DNA from: Mycobacterium sp. IS-836
GTDB taxonomy: Bacteria > Actinomycetota > Actinomycetes > Mycobacteriales > Mycobacteriaceae
Length of the DNA: 64,000 nucleotides
NCBI RefSeq assembly: GCF_001954275.1
Contig: NZ_MBEU01000010.1
Coordinates: 268,703 to 332,702 of the forward strand
Direction of reading: 5' to 3'
The notes beneath the pieces were generated by a model that worked only from the letters and a program-made list of their open reading frames with translations, did no database searches and was not told the origin of the DNA. Numbering within the stretch: position 1 is the stretch's first letter; the number at the start of each line of letters is the position of its first letter. Positions 1-7,612 of this stretch are shown in pieces. Made by a program: the position numbers and the translations under genes.

Positions 1-1047
1 TCGCGCCAGTCGGGCGATCCCGCGGAACACCTGCACCGTCGCCAAGGGAGATAAGGCGCCGCTCCGCTGCTCGAGGTTGCGATAGATGGCAGCCACGTTG
101 CCTACGATTACCTCTGGACCTTGCCAGCTCGACCACGGGCTCTCACGGAATTCCCGCGAGGTTACCAGCTCGGCGGCCGCCCGGTAGACGCTCAACCCGC
201 GTCGATGTCGGCCTGGGACCTCGGCCTGCAGCCAGCTCCAGTAACTCCTCAGCCCGGCGATATCAGCAGGCGTAGCGAGTGGGCCATGTCCAGGCACGAC
301 GGTCTTGGCATTCAGCGACGTGATGGTGTCGAGTGCGGCGATCCAGTTGTCCGCCGGGCCGTCCCACATGATGGGTGTCGTGCCGACGAACAGGATGTCG
401 CCGGCAAAGACCACCGACGCGCTGGGCACGTACACCAGAAGGTCCCCCGGAGTATGAGCGGGACCGACTTCGATCAGCTCCACAGCCAGCGATCCAACCG
501 AGAGAGTCGTTGTCCCCGTGAATGTTTGATCGGGCCAGCGCAGGCGCACCCGGCTGAATTCGTAGGGAGCGAAGTTTCTGGCGCCGAACCGGCAGTCAGC
601 GCCGATCGGGCCGGGCAACCACTTGCCGGCGGCGAGAGCCTTCTGGATAAGCGTCAATTCCCGTGGCGATTCGCGATTCATGGCATCCCGGCTTGCCTGG
701 GAGGTGATGATGGTGGCCTCTCGCGGCATCAGCGAGTTGCCCCACCAATGATCGCCGTTGGAATGGGTGTTGATGACGTGCCGAATCGGTGCACGCGAAA
801 TGTGTCCATCCGCGGCGTCGAGGAATCTCCGTGCCTGACGGTGATCCCAGCACGTGTCAATGACGGCCGCTTCGTTGCCTCCGAGGACCAATCCGCAGTT
901 GGCTTCGCCCATTCCACCGTTGGGTTGCATCCATGCGAAGACGCCGGATTCGAGCTCATGCAGTCCGCCCGCGTAGCGGACCGGTTCGCCCAACAGACTC
1001 AGCCCGCTCGCGTTGCTCAACCGCCCATCTATGTCACCCACACGCAT
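1..1047 (-). CDS. Metallo-beta-lactamase-fold hydrolase, C-terminus off the left edge
   Basis: Open reading frame of 349 codons with no stop before the window edge, so the C-terminus is missing. The ATG at 1047 has a good ribosome site (AAAGGAGC). The MBL-fold metal motifs are visible: HSNGDH (H95, N97, D99, H100), GPAHTPGD (H198), AGD (D217) and PGHG (H254). The second His of the usual HxHxDH motif is Asn, a variant seen in some actinobacterial MBL proteins, so metal content and substrate are uncertain. It starts 22 bases after the tetR stop on the same strand and is probably co-transcribed with it. No signal peptide is evident. The family is secure, the substrate unknown. Confidence 0.85.
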   Translation of the reverse strand, partial: MRVGDIDGRLSNASGLSLLGEPVRYAGGLHELESGVFAWMQPNGGMGEANCGLVLGGNEAAVIDTCWDHRQARRFLDAADGHISRAPIRHVINTHSNGDHWWGNSLMPREATIITSQASRDAMNRESPRELTLIQKALAAGKWLPGPIGADCRFGARNFAPYEFSRVRLRWPDQTFTGTTTLSVGSLAVELIEVGPAHTPGDLLVYVPSASVVFAGDILFVGTTPIMWDGPADNWIAALDTITSLNAKTVVPGHGPLATPADIAGLRSYWSWLQAEVPGRHRRGLSVYRAAAELVTSREFRESPWSSWQGPEVIVGNVAAIYRNLEQRSGALSPLATVQVFRGIARLAR

Positions 1048-1069
1048 CTTGCTCCTTTCCAACGATCGC

Positions 1070-1714
1070 TTACATGGCCCTGTGTGGTGCGCTCACCGAG
1101 GCGGTCAGCGCCCGCATGACGAAGTCGACGAGGTGGCTCACGAACTCAGCCGTGAGCGGTTGACGGGTGGACAGCACCCGGAAATGAACTGGTGCGATGA
1201 GCATTTCGAGCACGAGCGCCGGATCGGTGGCTTGATTCAGCTCACCGCTCTCGATTGCGCGATGGATCATCGGTGCGGCTGCCTGATAGCGGGCCCGCCA
1301 GAACGCGCGTCGGCTCGCCGCGGTGGCGTCGTTGTCGACGACATATGCCATCGTCCGAGTCAGGCTGGCGCCCAACGGAGTTGACAGATAGGCGGACAAC
1401 GACGCGGTGAACGCGGTCAGGTCGCCGCGCAAGCTGCCGGTGTCGGGGGTGGGAATCACTTGCTCGCTGTGTGCGAGCAGGGTGTCGGCGATCAAGTTCT
1501 CCCGGGTGCCCCAGCGTCGATAGATCGAGCTGTCGTGCACGGCTGAGCGCCGGGCTACTTCGGGCACGCTGACCTTGTCGATGCCGCACTCCCGGATGAG
1601 GTCCAACGTCGCGGCCTGCACGGCGGCGCGGACGCGCGCCGACCGGCCACCGGGACGCAGGCGGGGTGTATCGGGCGTGGCCACCCCGTCATCATAAACG
1701 CAGAGGATTTGCAT
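1070..1714 (-). CDS. TetR-family transcriptional regulator
   Basis: About 214 aa with an N-terminal TetR helix-turn-helix: the segment from IRECGIDKVSVPEVARRS to SSIYRRWGTRENL matches the family DNA-binding core, followed by a helical ligand-binding half. The start is uncertain: the ATG at 1714 is used here, but the GTG at 1684 (204 aa) is equally possible. The longest frame reaches 1786 and would overlap the divergent hydrolase gene, so it was rejected. It lies upstream of the metallo-beta-lactamase gene and divergent from the alpha/beta hydrolase at 1771. Two related 17-bp inverted repeats in the divergent region suggest it represses itself and both enzymes. Confidence 0.88.
   Translation of the reverse strand: MQILCVYDDGVATPDTPRLRPGGRSARVRAAVQAATLDLIRECGIDKVSVPEVARRSAVHDSSIYRRWGTRENLIADTLLAHSEQVIPTPDTGSLRGDLTAFTASLSAYLSTPLGASLTRTMAYVVDNDATAASRRAFWRARYQAAAPMIHRAIESGELNQATDPALVLEMLIAPVHFRVLSTRQPLTAEFVSHLVDFVMRALTASVSAPHRAM
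1698..1714. promoter_or_regulatory. Putative TetR operator, imperfect copy
   Basis: ACGCAGA-GGA-TTTGCAT is an imperfect inverted repeat. Its left arm is identical to that of the perfect site 42 bp downstream, and five of seven bases of its right arm match. It overlaps the proposed ATG of the TetR gene, as expected for an autoregulatory site, or it argues for the GTG start at 1684. Confidence 0.45.
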
Positions 1715-1739
1715 TAGCACTATTTCGCGCCTAACGTTA

Positions 1740-1756
1740 ACGCAGAGATTCTGCGT
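1740..1756. promoter_or_regulatory. Putative TetR operator, perfect palindrome
   Basis: ACGCAGA-GAT-TCTGCGT is a perfect 7-bp inverted repeat with a 3-bp spacer. It sits in the divergent promoter region, 14 bp upstream of the alpha/beta hydrolase ATG and next to its AAGGAGG ribosome site. The position and symmetry fit a TetR-dimer operator. The neighbouring TAACGTTA (1732-1739) is also palindromic. Confidence 0.6.
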
Positions 1757-1770
1757 AAAAAGGAGGCTGG

Positions 1771-3102
1771 ATGGCGTCACGTTCACTGCTGCGCCGGCTG
1801 TTCATTTCGGGCTGCGCGCTGACGGGGGCCACCGAGGCGGCCGCGGCGCGACTGGGTACCGCGTTCTTCCTGCCCGCGCTCTTCGTCGACCGGTTCACCC
1901 ATATGGGTGGCATCGACCCGCAGGTTTTCGCCGCCCAGCTCGAGGCGTGCCGCTCCTTCGGTGAAGCCCGGTGGACCGAGCACTGGGGCGCCATCGCGAA
2001 CAACCACATGGAAGCCGCCGACGCGGCGCTGGCGGCGCTCGGCGCTCCCCTCGTGCACGAACTCAGTGACCCCGAAGCATCCGTCGATATCGATGCGCTC
2101 GGTCAAGCCCTGGCCCCGGCCGCGCTATTCGCCGCCGATCGCGGCGCCATGCCGCCCCCCGACGCCGCGAGACGATTCATCGCCCAGGCTCCCGAGGCCA
2201 CGACGGCCGTGACAGCGACCGATGAGCTCATCAAAGTCATCACGTACAAGTTCGCCGAAGCCTGGCCCGGCTGGAGCCCGAAACGTCTGCGGGCCTATGC
2301 GGTGTCGCAGCGGCTATGCGAGGTGCTCACCTCAGCGTTGGGGCCGCACGCCAACGGTGTCATCGAGCACGTCAGCATCCCGGTGCCCGGCGGCGACACC
2401 GTGCGAGCCACCGTGGCGTTCCCCGCCGGCGCGGACCGGCTCCCAACCATTCTGTGTAGCAACGGCCTTGAGGGAACGGTGCCCGAAATCCTCTTACCCG
2501 CTTTGGCCTACCGGCGCCGCGGCTTCGGCGTGCTCTGCATGGAGATGCCCGGCACCTACAGCTACCGACAACCACTCGCGCTCGCCGCCGCCGACGTCTA
2601 TCGCGCGGTCATCGACTACCTGACCACACATCCCCGCGTCGACGCCGAAAGTATTGGAATGCTCGGCGTCAGCTTCGGCGGTTACTGGGCCATCCGAATG
2701 GCCTGCGCCGACAACCGGTTACGCGCAATTGTCGCCAGCGGCGCGCCCAGCCACCACAGTTTCCAAGCCGGCCGCAATATCGGCACACCTGAAATATTCA
2801 TCCAGACGCTGACCAAGGCCACGCACGCGAAGAACCCTCGCGACCTACTCACCAAACTCCAGGCACTGTCGCTGAAAGACCGGTACGCGCAAATCACCGC
2901 TCCCCTGCTGGTCATCAATGGCGAGAACGACACCCTGTTGGCCACTCAGGACTCCATCGACATTGCTACATGCGCGCCCGGCGGACTGCTCAAGCTGTAC
3001 CCCGATGATGATCACTGCGCGATGCGGCACGCCCCCGACTGGTTCGAGTTGTCGATGCAGTTTTTCTCCACTCACCTGGCGGCTAGGCCCGTCACCGTGT
3101 GA
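1771..3102 (+). CDS. Alpha/beta hydrolase (FrsA/prolyl-oligopeptidase-like esterase)
   Basis: 443 aa with an excellent ribosome site (AAAAAGGAGG). The C-terminal half carries an alpha/beta hydrolase fold: nucleophile elbow GVSFGGYW, acid in INGENDTLL and catalytic His in DDDHCAM. The N-terminal ~200 residues are helical and probably form a lid or cap, as in FrsA-like and DUF1100-type hydrolases. No signal peptide, so probably cytosolic. It is divergent from the TetR gene, with a perfect operator-like palindrome just upstream, so it is likely inducible by that regulator's ligand. The substrate is unknown; an ester or lactone handled together with the MBL protein is only a guess. Confidence 0.85.
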   Translation: MASRSLLRRLFISGCALTGATEAAAARLGTAFFLPALFVDRFTHMGGIDPQVFAAQLEACRSFGEARWTEHWGAIANNHMEAADAALAALGAPLVHELSDPEASVDIDALGQALAPAALFAADRGAMPPPDAARRFIAQAPEATTAVTATDELIKVITYKFAEAWPGWSPKRLRAYAVSQRLCEVLTSALGPHANGVIEHVSIPVPGGDTVRATVAFPAGADRLPTILCSNGLEGTVPEILLPALAYRRRGFGVLCMEMPGTYSYRQPLALAAADVYRAVIDYLTTHPRVDAESIGMLGVSFGGYWAIRMACADNRLRAIVASGAPSHHSFQAGRNIGTPEIFIQTLTKATHAKNPRDLLTKLQALSLKDRYAQITAPLLVINGENDTLLATQDSIDIATCAPGGLLKLYPDDDHCAMRHAPDWFELSMQFFSTHLAARPVTV

Positions 3103-3119
3103 CACGCGGCGCGCGCGTG
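3103..3119 (+). terminator. GC hairpin after the alpha/beta hydrolase
   Basis: CACGCG-GCGCG-CGCGTG forms a short GC-rich stem starting one base after the TGA. There is no T-run, so it is a weak terminator candidate. The rest of the gap to 3377 shows no gene. Confidence 0.35.
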
Positions 3120-3377
3120 AATGCCGAGCGGCCGTTGCTGGTCCACGAACATTTCGCATTGGCCGCCAGCATCGTCGGGGAAGTGACGCCGCGATCTGTT
3201 CGCGGGTGAATCGGCAGCTGAGAGGCTTTAAACAGGTCAAAACCATGCCATCGTGTTACCGGAATTAACACAGACCGACACGCTTTAAAGGAATCGTTCG
3301 GGGTTGATTAGTCAGCCCCACATCCCGCACTCAAGGAGTGGTTGAAACGCGACTACTTTGAAGGTACCTACTGCAAT

Positions 3378-4154
3378 TTACGGGTGGCCCGGGATGTCTG
3401 GCAGGCCATCGCCGATGCCGTGCAGATCACGTTGGATGCCTTGCAAATCGCCTTGGATGGCTTGCATGCCAGAGAGTGCATTCTGGAGGTTCTGCTGCGC
3501 GTCGCCAGTGCTTGCAAGTTGGTACTGAGGGCAGTACGAAACGACCGCGCCAGTGGCGAACACCGCGCTTTGATTGGCATCCCATATCGACGACCGCTGC
3601 ACGAAGCTGACGGCCTGCCCGAAGTCGGGTTGGTGCGCCAGGAAGTCGCAGACCGCGTGCCCTTGCGTCATCACGTATTCCTGGCTGGGAACGGGTACGC
3701 CTTCTTGCTTCAACGCGCCGATGAACGCCATGTCGACAACGTCAATCCGCGGAGGGGGTGGTTTCGGCGCAACCGGTTTGGGCGGCGCGACCGACGGCGG
3801 GCTTTCCGGCGCCTGCGCCGATGAATCCTCGTGGTGGGACGCGAGTATCACCACGACCGCGGCGGCGACGGCTATCAGAGATAGGGGCAACGCCGCGAAG
3901 AGGCCCAAGCGTCGGCGCAGCACGTCGTTGCGCTTACGAGGGGTGATGCCTGCGTTGTCGCCCCGTGACCGGGTGTCCGCCACAACATCGGCGTCCACCG
4001 CCGTGGTGAGAGATGTCCCCGCCTCGTGGGCCAGGAGCTCGTCGAGAAGTTCGTCGGCCTCTCGGGACGACGGCTGACGGCCCTGCTCGCGGATCGATCG
4101 GCGCGTAGCAGCGAGGAGCCGCAATTCTGAGTCGATCGTCTCGCGATCGCGCAT
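3378..4154 (-). CDS. DUF732 membrane-anchored protein
   Basis: About 258 aa from the ATG at 4154. Longer in-frame starts (4202, 4469) run towards or into the neighbouring genes. The charged N-terminus (RDRETIDSEL, EADELLDELL) is a pattern common in mycobacterial proteins of this type. One transmembrane segment follows (LGLFAALPLSLIAVAA), then a Pro/Ala linker (PPKPVAPKPPPP), then an extracytoplasmic DUF732 domain with its two cysteines (HAVCDFL and SYCPQY). The function of DUF732 is unknown. The C-terminal tail has an irregular Gln/Gly/Asp heptad-like repeat (IQGDLQGIQRDLHGIGDGL). It is divergent from the small YdeI-like gene. Confidence 0.8.
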   Translation of the reverse strand: MRDRETIDSELRLLAATRRSIREQGRQPSSREADELLDELLAHEAGTSLTTAVDADVVADTRSRGDNAGITPRKRNDVLRRRLGLFAALPLSLIAVAAAVVVILASHHEDSSAQAPESPPSVAPPKPVAPKPPPPRIDVVDMAFIGALKQEGVPVPSQEYVMTQGHAVCDFLAHQPDFGQAVSFVQRSSIWDANQSAVFATGAVVSYCPQYQLASTGDAQQNLQNALSGMQAIQGDLQGIQRDLHGIGDGLPDIPGHP

Positions 4155-4223
4155 ATCAGTCAGTTTGATGGTCCCGCGACGCTGTGACAAGTCCCGGGGC
4201 ATCGTGCAGGTTAGGCTGGCCCC

Positions 4224-4490
4224 GTGAGCAGCCAGCGAGTGCCCGGTGGGGTGGTGCACAAACTGCCCGCCGACCTGCGCCAGGCGCTGATCGCGAACTC
4301 CACCGCACTCACCGCGTGGAACGACATCACGCCCTTGGCGCGCAACGAATTCATCTGCTGGGTCGAGGATGCCAAGCAACAGAAGACCCGAGAGCGCCGC
4401 ATCCGCCGAACCCAGGAAGAGCTGGAAGAAGGCATGCGACGGCCCTGCTGCTGGCCGGGCTGCAAGCATCGCGAGCGCACCGGCAAGTAG
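4224..4490 (+). CDS. YdeI/OmpD-associated family small protein
   Basis: 88 aa from a GTG start. LPADLRQALIANSTALTAW, RNEFICWVEDAKQQKTRERR and TQEELEEGM match the C-terminal half of the YdeI/OmpD-associated (bacteriocin-protection-like) family, in which the helical 'EF..WI..AK..ETR..RI' block is diagnostic. A basic C-terminus has three cysteines (CCWPGC). Nothing indicates a signal peptide. Its biochemical role is unknown. It converges with the crotonase gene 20 bases downstream. Confidence 0.7.
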   Translation: MSSQRVPGGVVHKLPADLRQALIANSTALTAWNDITPLARNEFICWVEDAKQQKTRERRIRRTQEELEEGMRRPCCWPGCKHRERTGK

Positions 4491-4509
4491 CCACCCTGGA
4501 CCAACCGCG

Positions 4510-5280
4510 CTATTTCTTGTCGCGCTTGCGCGACAGGAATTGCCGCATGTGGTGTTGCGGCTCGCCAGTCAGGAATGCCAGGCCGAACTGCTCGATGCTG
4601 TCTTCGACCGCCCCGTAGACCGTCATGTCGAACCATTTATTCAGCAGGTGCTTTTGTTGTCGCACCGCCTGCGGCCCGAATCCGGTTAGCTTCCTTGTGA
4701 GTTCGGCAATGCGGGCGTCGAGTTCGCCGGAAGTGGTGACCTCGTGTACCAAGCCCCAGCTGACGGCCGTGTCGGCATCGATCGTCTCACCGGTCAGCAG
4801 TAGCCACGCCGCGTGCGAGGCCCCGATCAACTTCGGCATCAACGCCGAGTGGATAACCGAGGGAATTCCGACCGCCACTTCCGGCATTCCAAACTTGGCC
4901 GCCGCCTCTGCAATTCGCAGATCGCACGACATTGCGATCTCCAAGCCGCCGCCGAGGCACCAGCCCGCGAGCCGGGCGATGACGGGGACCGGGCATTCGC
5001 GGATCGCTTCGCACAGGTCCGCGAGCCGGCGGATGAACGCCTCGCCGCTGGACCGGTCCAGGGTGACCATCTCGTTGATGTCGGCACCGCCGATGAACGC
5101 CTTCTCACCCGTTCCCCGCAACACCACGACCCGCACGTCACCGTCCTGGTCGACGGCACGAAAAGCGTCGGTCAGCTCCGAGATGGCGCCGCTACCAATG
5201 ATGTTCAGTGGCTTCGAGTTGATCAACTCGATGGTGATCACGCCGCCGTCACGAGCGACCTTGGCGAAGCGTCCGCTCAT
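4510..5280 (-). CDS. Enoyl-CoA hydratase/isomerase (crotonase family)
   Basis: 256 aa, a typical crotonase length. The oxyanion-hole segments are GGADINEM and GWCLGGGLEIAMSCD. Both acidic positions corresponding to the hydratase catalytic glutamates appear retained (GLEIAM and GMPEVAVGI), but the usual PGxGG loop is PSVIH, so hydratase activity is not assured. Cytosolic fatty-acyl-CoA metabolism is expected. It stands alone between convergent and exported-protein genes, and no KstR site lies upstream, so no link to the sterol genes is visible. Confidence 0.85.
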   Translation of the reverse strand: MSGRFAKVARDGGVITIELINSKPLNIIGSGAISELTDAFRAVDQDGDVRVVVLRGTGEKAFIGGADINEMVTLDRSSGEAFIRRLADLCEAIRECPVPVIARLAGWCLGGGLEIAMSCDLRIAEAAAKFGMPEVAVGIPSVIHSALMPKLIGASHAAWLLLTGETIDADTAVSWGLVHEVTTSGELDARIAELTRKLTGFGPQAVRQQKHLLNKWFDMTVYGAVEDSIEQFGLAFLTGEPQHHMRQFLSRKRDKK

Positions 5281-5310
5281 AGGCGTCGCAGTCCGTTGCG
5301 CTGCTCGGCG

Positions 5311-6240
5311 TCAGTACAGCGGGACCCAAACACCGAAGAACCAGTATCCCCAACCGCCGTACTGCCAGTTGAAGACCGGGATGACGGTAAAGGTGTTGTA
5401 CTCGAACGGTCCGAAGTCGCTCTGCGCGTAGACCACGTCGCGGTCGCGCGGTCCGTCCCACGGCCGGTTCCAGCCGCCGGGGGGCGGCGGGCCGTCCCAG
5501 CCGCCGGGAGGCGGCGGGCCGTACCAGTTGGGCGGCGGGTGGTGGGGAGGCGGGCCGTCGTTCCAGCCGTAGCCTCGCTCCCGCGGCGGAAGCGGCGCGC
5601 CGCGGCCCGGGATGCTGAAGCCAACGCTCGCGTCGATGGGGCCACCGATTTCCGCGCTGCCCCGTGCGATCTCTCCGCGCGGCGGGATGTACGCCGGGTG
5701 CGGAGGCTGAGTGCTCGGCGGATTCAAGGCCTGACGCTCAGTTGGGCCGGACGACGTGCTGGTATTTGCACCCGGCGTCGTCGTCTGCGCGCTCGTCGAC
5801 GTGGTCTGCGCGCTCGTCGACGTGGTCTGCGCGCTGGTCGACGTGGTCTGCGCGCTGGTTGACGTGGTCTGCGCGCTGGTCGACGTGGGCTGCGTGCTTT
5901 GGGTCGTCTGAGGCTCGGTGCTCTGAGTGGCCGGAGCCTCCGTGGTTTGGGTCGCGGGCGGAGCGGTGGTTTGAGCCGGCGCCGTGCTGTGCGTCGGCGC
6001 CGGCGCGGTGGTTGCCGGAGCCTGCGGGTTCTGTCCGGCCCCGCCGGAAACCCCACCACCGCCGGAAATCCCGCCACCGCCGGACACCCCGCCACCGCCG
6101 CCACCGCCACCGTGGCAGTTCGGGCACGGCGGCGGCGGATCCATCGGCGCGGAGTTCGCGAACCCTGGATTCAACGTCAGCGCGGAGATGCCCAAGCCCG
6201 CCGCGACCGCCGCCGCGCTGACGACACGTTTCCTAGACAT
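5311..6240 (-). CDS. Exported Thr/Pro/Gly-rich repeat protein
   Basis: 309 aa from the ATG at 6240 (ribosome site GAGGGGAC). An N-terminal signal peptide (MSRKRVVSAAAVAAGLGIS... ending near ANSAP) is followed by a Gly-rich stretch, a Thr/Gln/Ala-rich low-complexity region with five perfect TSTSAQT-type repeats, a Pro-rich segment (PPPPGGWDG twice) and a conserved aromatic C-terminus (FNWQYGGWGYWFFGVWVPLY). It is probably secreted or wall-associated and may be O-glycosylated on the Thr-rich part. Function is unknown. A longer in-frame extension to 6588 would overlap the lipoprotein gene and was rejected. Confidence 0.8.
   Translation of the reverse strand: MSRKRVVSAAAVAAGLGISALTLNPGFANSAPMDPPPPCPNCHGGGGGGGGVSGGGGISGGGGVSGGAGQNPQAPATTAPAPTHSTAPAQTTAPPATQTTEAPATQSTEPQTTQSTQPTSTSAQTTSTSAQTTSTSAQTTSTSAQTTSTSAQTTTPGANTSTSSGPTERQALNPPSTQPPHPAYIPPRGEIARGSAEIGGPIDASVGFSIPGRGAPLPPRERGYGWNDGPPPHHPPPNWYGPPPPGGWDGPPPPGGWNRPWDGPRDRDVVYAQSDFGPFEYNTFTVIPVFNWQYGGWGYWFFGVWVPLY
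5783..5887. repeat. 21-bp tandem repeat, five units
   Basis: Five consecutive 21-bp units beginning GTCTGCGCG at 5783, 5804, 5825, 5846 and 5867 encode the TSTSAQT heptad on the minus strand. Units differ by one or two bases. The repeat keeps frame and is a likely site of length variation between strains. Confidence 0.9.
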
Positions 6241-6290
6241 AGCTGTGTCCCCTCTGGGGCTTCGGCCCCGACGATGTCTGACTAGCGCCC

Positions 6291-6758
6291 CTACGGGCAG
6301 GTCACCTGTATCTCGAACGACTTGGTCACCTGCTTCGGCTGCTGCGGGTTGCTCATGTCGGCACCCGTGGCCGTGCCCTTGATCGCATACGACTTGCCGT
6401 TGACCGCGGCTCCGGCGTTGGCGCCCTGGTTGTTCGGTGCGGCATCCGAGAAGCCCAGCGAGATGCCGTTGACGCTGCCAAGCCCGACCGAATGGACGAT
6501 GGGTGGATTGTCGTTGCTGACCACCGCGCCGACGCCGGCGGTCGGGTCGCCAATGCCGATGGTGGTGTTGGCGCCGGCCGGGGTGCACGTGACGGGCCCG
6601 CTGACGTTCTGGTTCTGCCCGTCAACGATGACCTGCGGGCCGGCCGGCGCTGAGCTCGACGACGCACCCGTATTGGACTTGTTGCTCGAACAGCCGGCGC
6701 AAGCCGCGACCACCATGGCCGCGCCGGCGACGCCGACTACGATCCCACGCTTTAGCAC
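6291..6758 (-). CDS. LpqH (19-kDa antigen)-family lipoprotein
   Basis: 155 aa from a GTG at 6758 preceded by AAGGAG. The N-terminus (LKRGIVVGVAGAAMVVAAC) is a lipoprotein signal; lipidation could be at C20 (VAAC) or at C23, the position aligned with LpqH (AGCSSNKS). The mature part has LpqH-family landmarks: PQVIVDGQNQNVSG, a cysteine pair (VTCTP and the terminal VTCP), VHSVGLGSVNG, IKGTATGADM and KSFEIQV. It is expected on the outer face of the membrane; LpqH itself is a TLR2 agonist. This is a paralogue judged by position, since lpqH of M. tuberculosis is elsewhere. It lies downstream of two secreted proteases on the same strand. Confidence 0.88.
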   Translation of the reverse strand: MLKRGIVVGVAGAAMVVAACAGCSSNKSNTGASSSSAPAGPQVIVDGQNQNVSGPVTCTPAGANTTIGIGDPTAGVGAVVSNDNPPIVHSVGLGSVNGISLGFSDAAPNNQGANAGAAVNGKSYAIKGTATGADMSNPQQPKQVTKSFEIQVTCP

Positions 6759-6883
6759 TGCTCTCCTTCGTCTCGCTGGTCCCGGACCCGTCGTCGGAAC
6801 CTCGTCAACAAAGGCAGACCCTACCGGGCCCCCTCGGACGGGCCGCACGATGGCGCCCCGGCGAATACCGGATGCCCCCACGT

Positions 6884-7531
6884 TTAGGGCAGAATTCGCA
6901 AGCCCCACCGGCCGAGCAGTGGATTCACGAGTGCGAAGTATGTCGTGTTGTCGTCACCCTCAGGCGAAGACATCAACAGACCGACGGCACTCACGGTGCC
7001 GTCGGCGTTCTTCACGAAGCCAGGGCTGCCGCTGTCCCCCTTGAGGCTGTAGACGCTGGCTTCGACTACATCGCCCTCGATGCTCGTGACAGTGCCGCAG
7101 GTCTCACCGGTGACCGCGCCGATTTTGCAAAACGGCATGCCCACCTTGATTTGGGGAAGGCTCAGCACATCCCGCACCGGATACCTGCCGCCGACATCGC
7201 CCACCGGCGCACCGAGGTTCGGGTCGAGGAGGATGATCGCGGCGTCCCGCTTGTCGCCTTCCTGCTCGCTGGCCGAGATCCTGCCCAGCGGGACGTCGTT
7301 GCCGTAAGTCCACACCGAGCCGTCGTGCGCGTCGCAGTGTCCGCTCGTCATGAGGAAATAGCTGCCGTCGTTGCCTTGGGCCGCGAAACCCGCAGTGCAC
7401 GAGCTACTTTCGTCTTGGACCTGGACGCCCGGCGTCAGACCGGGATCTGGTCGCGCCGGGCTCGCCAACACCGTCGCGGAGATCGCCATGACGCCGACCC
7501 CGGCGAGTCCCCGTAACCACGGTTTGGCCAT
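6884..7531 (-). CDS. Secreted trypsin-like serine protease (Rv1815-like), copy 1
   Basis: 215 aa, ATG with ribosome site GAAGGAGAG. The signal peptide MAKPWLRGLAGVGVMAISATVLASPA is followed by an S1-type fold: TSGHCD (catalytic His), RDAAIILLDP (likely Asp), GETCG and KGDSGSPGF (catalytic Ser). Cysteines near the ends of the core probably form a disulfide. Extracellular or periplasmic location is expected; the substrate is unknown. It is a clear tandem paralogue of the next gene upstream, sharing long blocks such as YPVRDVLSLPQI and SPGFVKNADGTVSAVG. Confidence 0.85.
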   Translation of the reverse strand: MAKPWLRGLAGVGVMAISATVLASPARPDPGLTPGVQVQDESSSCTAGFAAQGNDGSYFLMTSGHCDAHDGSVWTYGNDVPLGRISASEQEGDKRDAAIILLDPNLGAPVGDVGGRYPVRDVLSLPQIKVGMPFCKIGAVTGETCGTVTSIEGDVVEASVYSLKGDSGSPGFVKNADGTVSAVGLLMSSPEGDDNTTYFALVNPLLGRWGLRILP

Positions 7532-7612
7532 GGCGCTCTCCTTCGGGCATGCCGGTGTGAACCGTCAGATGATCTCATCTGAAGACGCGCCGCGTGGCCG
7601 TTTTCCGCTGCG

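Noticed and set aside
121..1119. 332-codon plus-strand ORF at the left edge
   Set aside because: Antisense to the edge-truncated MBL-fold gene, which shows clear metal motifs.
3120..3377. Possible gene in the 3120-3377 gap
   Set aside because: No frame with a plausible start, ribosome site or family pattern; only shadows of neighbouring genes.
4224..4490. Prophage or toxin origin for the YdeI-like gene
   Set aside because: The only match is to the YdeI/OmpD-associated family, and flanking genes show no phage features.
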